Positions 14,429 through 14,463 of a stretch of DNA of 14,463 nucleotides are shown here, one piece after another. Position numbers and translations under genes: made by a program. The notes below the pieces were generated by a model. The model saw nothing but the letters and a program-made list of their open reading frames with translations. It was not told the DNA's origin and did not search any database. Each line of letters opens with the position of its first letter. Position 1 is the stretch's first letter. Origin of the DNA: CBDUUP01 sp965370435 (GTDB lineage Bacteria > Chloroflexota > Anaerolineae > Anaerolineales > UBA11579); NCBI GenBank assembly GCA_965370435.1, contig CBDUUP010000076.1, forward strand, positions 1 to 14,463, written 5' to 3'.

Positions 14429-14456
14429 TTGACATCCACTAAGTATGAGGTATAAT
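14429..14456 (+). promoter_or_regulatory. Consensus sigma-70 promoter reading out of the window
   Basis: TTGACA (14429-14434) and TATAAT (14451-14456) are both perfect matches to consensus, with a 16-base spacer. Initiation would be near 14463, the last base of the window, so the gene it drives is not visible. Confidence 0.85.
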
Positions 14457-14463
14457 CCACGTT

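Noticed and set aside
1..14463. CRISPR array or phage region
   Set aside because: No regularly spaced direct repeats of CRISPR size and no phage structural, lysis or integrase genes were seen.

Overview
This is a stretch of bacterial chromosome with short spacers and strong G/C preference at third codon positions. The style of the proteins (DUF4349 lipoprotein, REC-Roadblock regulator, Dpp/Opp permease with a large insert, thiolase-like/DUF35 pairs) suggests a Chloroflexota bacterium of the Anaerolineae type. That placement is an inference from memory of protein styles; no rRNA or marker gene in the window fixes it. Every gene found is on the + strand.

Layout. (1) Bases 1-5590 hold a peptide/nickel-type ABC importer: permease B (with a domain inserted in its first outer loop), permease C, an unrecognised one-helix protein, ATPase D and ATPase F, closed by a strong intrinsic terminator. 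No substrate-binding protein lies in the window. (2) A response regulator joining a receiver domain to a Roadblock/LC7-like domain follows, probably on a leaderless mRNA, then a tRNA-Gln(TTG). (3) Bases 6961-7352 are AT-rich, protein-free and full of inverted repeats. (4) A tight cluster carries glmU (cell-wall precursor synthesis), a CBS-domain membrane protein of the CorC/HlyC type, cytidine deaminase and a metallophosphoesterase. (5) A DUF4349 lipoprotein gene with its own ribosome-binding site and terminator follows. (6) A promoter leads into two coupled genes, a thiolase-fold protein and a DUF35 OB-fold protein, then a repeat, a terminator and a consensus promoter firing out of the window.

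The most interesting part is region 6. The thiolase-like protein has Gly where thiolases have the nucleophilic Cys and also lacks the C-terminal Cys. Its DUF35 partner has lost all the zinc-ribbon cysteines. The pair is therefore unlikely to be an ordinary acetyl-CoA acetyltransferase. By analogy with Ltp2/DUF35 steroid side-chain aldolases it may carry out another C-C bond reaction on a CoA ester, with unknown substrate.

Other points worth a second look are the extracytoplasmic insert in permease B, the REC-Roadblock protein with its apparent leaderless start, a small interspersed repeat built on the unit CGC(T/G)GAT, and two terminators sharing an identical stem.
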